Source: an uncultured Acetatifactor sp. (lineage in GTDB: Bacteria; Bacillota; Clostridia; Lachnospirales; Lachnospiraceae). Taken from it: 58,231 nucleotides of DNA. Numbering within the stretch: position 1 is the stretch's first letter; each line of letters begins with the position of its first letter. The notes under the pieces are model-generated. The model ran no database searches. It saw only the letters and a program-made list of their open reading frames with translations, and was not told where the DNA came from. The position numbers and the translations under genes are program-made. Shown piece by piece: positions 56,730-58,231 of the stretch. The DNA lies in NCBI GenBank assembly GCA_910577665.1, contig CAJTOJ010000023.1, positions 1 to 58,231 of the forward strand, read 5' to 3'.

Positions 56730-56775
56730 GACAGGAAGAGAAGGAAAAAGCAGGAAGAGAAGGAAAAGGCAGGAG
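56728..56775 (+). repeat. T-poor purine-rich leader before the first permease gene
   Basis: Two near-identical units, ACAGGAAGAGAAGGAAAAAG and GCAGGAAGAGAAGGAAAAGG, immediately after the binding-protein stop and before GGAGGCGGATAC-ATG. The short form of the tracts at 19751 and 47384. Confidence 0.6.
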
Positions 56776-56783
56776 GCGGATAC

Positions 56784-57773
56784 ATGAAGTATTTTGGTAA
56801 AAAAATAATCACTCTCATTATGACATTGTTCCTGGTATCCGTAGCCGCCTTCCTTGCCTTCCAGGTGATTCCCGGGGATGTGGTCACCTCTATTCTGGGG
56901 ACGGAGGCTACCCCGGAGATGGAGGAGCGTCTCAGGAAGGAGCTGGGACTGAATGATCCGCCCATTGTGCGGTACCTGCACTGGGTGGGGGATGTACTAA
57001 AGGGAGATCTGGGAGTCAGCTATCGGTACTCCAAGAATATGAACGAGAGGATGCCGGTGGCAGAGCTGATCGGGGATAAACTGCCTGTGACTTTGTGGCT
57101 GGCTTTTTTATCCCTGGTTCTGATTGTGGCAGTGTCCATTCCTCTGGGAGTATTGTGGGCAGGCTGTGCAAGCCGCAGGGGAGGCCGGGCTGGTGCCCTG
57201 GGACATGCCCTGGATGTGATCCTGGGGGTTATCACCCAGGCGGCCATGGCAGTCCCTTCTTTTTTCCTGGGGATCCTGGTGACATACCTTTTCGGGATTG
57301 TACTGCGGCTGTTCCAGCCCGGCGGATACATCCGGTACCAGGACAATTTCCCGGGATTTATGGGATATCTGCTGTTCCCGGCCCTGTCCATTGCCCTGCC
57401 GAAGATCGCCATGACGGCCAGGTTCCTGCGCAATGCCATGCTCACAGAGCTGAAGTCAGACTATGTGCGCACGGCTTACAGCAAGGGGGCAGGCAGGAAC
57501 AGGGTACTTTACGGACATGTACTGCGCAATGCCATGATGCCGGTGGTCACCTTTCTGGGGATGATCATCGCGGAGGTGGTGGCAGGCAGCATTGTGGTGG
57601 AACAGGTGTTTGGCCTGCCAGGGATCGGAAGACTGCTGGTGAGTTCCATTTCCTCCAGGGATTTCCCGGTGGTGGAGATTCTGATCCTGTATATTACTTT
57701 TGTGGTAATCTTTGTGTATTTCCTGGTGGATATCCTGTACCGGGTGATTGATCCCAGGATCAGTGAAAAATAG
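56784..57773 (+). CDS. Oligopeptide-type ABC permease (OppB/DppB)
   Basis: 329 residues, six helices. Signature N-terminus MKYFGKKIITLIMTLFLVSVAAFLAFQVIPGDVV, then LRKELGLNDPPIVRYLHWVGDVLKGDLGVSYRY, and the coupling segment LKSDYVRTAYSKGAGRNRVLYGHVLRNAMMPVVT. GGAGGCGGATAC precedes the ATG. Forms the channel with the next gene's product. Confidence 0.95.
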   Translation: MKYFGKKIITLIMTLFLVSVAAFLAFQVIPGDVVTSILGTEATPEMEERLRKELGLNDPPIVRYLHWVGDVLKGDLGVSYRYSKNMNERMPVAELIGDKLPVTLWLAFLSLVLIVAVSIPLGVLWAGCASRRGGRAGALGHALDVILGVITQAAMAVPSFFLGILVTYLFGIVLRLFQPGGYIRYQDNFPGFMGYLLFPALSIALPKIAMTARFLRNAMLTELKSDYVRTAYSKGAGRNRVLYGHVLRNAMMPVVTFLGMIIAEVVAGSIVVEQVFGLPGIGRLLVSSISSRDFPVVEILILYITFVVIFVYFLVDILYRVIDPRISEK

Positions 57774-57791
57774 TGGTGGAAGGGAGCAGGG

Positions 57792-58231
57792 ATGGGCACA
57801 GATACAGAACTGGGTGCACAGACAGGGCCGGGAGAGGATGTAACCATACAGACTGTGGGCACAGGGGAAGAACTGCATAAGGGAACAGAACCGGATGCAG
57901 CCACTCTGGGTGCCCGCCGGAACATAAAGTGGAACAAATACCTTGCAGCAGGCTTGGTGATGACAGGTATTGCCCTGTTACTGGGGGTCATTGGACTCTT
58001 CTGGACACCATATAGTACCACAGCCATGTCTGCTGGGGAGAAATTCCAGGCGCCGTCTTTCAGGCATCTGTTCGGCACGGATAATTTCGGGCGGGATATT
58101 TTCTCCAGAGTGATGCAGGGCCTGGGAACCACGGTGGTGATCAGCAGCCTGGTGGTGGCATCTTCCGGTATCGTGGGGATCCTGCTGGGGGCATTTACCG
58201 GATATTTTGGCGGCCTGCTGGATGAGGTGGT
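57792..58231 (+). CDS. Oligopeptide-type ABC permease (OppC/DppC), 3' end outside the window
   Basis: The first 146 codons are visible. A polar N-terminus (~1-45) unusually rich in Gly/Thr/Glu precedes the first helix AAGLVMTGIALLLGVIGLFW. Then come APSFRHLFGTDNFGRDIFSRVMQG, the conserved DppC motif, and the second helix. GGAAGGGAGCAGGG lies before the ATG, 18 bp after the OppB-type stop. The window ends within the coding sequence. Confidence 0.93.
   Translation, partial: MGTDTELGAQTGPGEDVTIQTVGTGEELHKGTEPDAATLGARRNIKWNKYLAAGLVMTGIALLLGVIGLFWTPYSTTAMSAGEKFQAPSFRHLFGTDNFGRDIFSRVMQGLGTTVVISSLVVASSGIVGILLGAFTGYFGGLLDEV

Overview
The window reads as a chromosomal segment of a Gram-positive anaerobe of class Clostridia, most likely family Lachnospiraceae. 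The reasons are the strong AGGAGG-type ribosome sites, the PadR/DUF1700/DUF4097 operon, a SigV/RsiV-like pair, a LytTR two-component system, a Firmicutes-type LexA box, an LplA/LplB/YtcP-type sugar importer and a radical-SAM/partner DNA-repair pair. The genus cannot be fixed from the sequence. I see no rRNA, tRNA, CRISPR array, insertion sequence or phage gene. All calls were made by eye, without database searches.

Layout. 0-6 kb (minus strand): a LytTR response regulator and a short sensor kinase drive a heterodimeric ABC exporter, one half of which is frameshifted. 6-14 kb (plus): a CapA-like lipoprotein, TcdA, a membrane-anchored trypsin-like protease with an acidic repeat tail, FolD, a rhamnosidase-like enzyme, and an XRE regulator whose C-terminal half looks like the cytoplasmic domain of the flagellar export gate FlhA. 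14-18 kb: asnA with a partner gene (minus), then an ECF sigma factor and its RsiV-like anti-sigma factor under an apparently autoregulated promoter. 18-28 kb: a LexA-boxed DNA-repair pair, an HPr-like protein without the active histidine, a nuclease-helicase, a GH13 enzyme, a glycolipid glycosyltransferase and PlsY. 28-36 kb: the PadR operon, an ECF-transporter S component, an aldo/keto reductase, a sigma factor interrupted by an in-frame TAG, and an orphan membrane protein.

36-55 kb is a carbohydrate locus: ROK kinase, SIS isomerase, beta-mannosidase, lipoprotein and two permeases, GH36 alpha-galactosidase, DMT transporter, second beta-mannosidase, metallo-beta-lactamase-fold protein, ROK repressor and a GH106-like hydrolase. 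None of the hydrolases has a signal peptide, so the scheme is import of alpha-galactosylated beta-mannosides or similar glycans followed by cytoplasmic trimming and phosphorylation. A shared 17-bp AT-rich site lies at the promoters of the kinase operon, the DMT transporter, the repressor and the GH106-like gene, which suggests one regulon. The window ends inside an oligopeptide/nickel-type ABC importer operon.

The least explained material is intergenic. Seven copies of a roughly 135-150 bp element occur only between genes. In six copies a hairpin with a constant 7-nt loop keeps its pairing while its sequence changes. A second, GC-rich hairpin repeat (three copies) often sits beside it. A candidate pseudoknot ends four bases before the GH36 ribosome site, and T-free leader tracts precede three genes.
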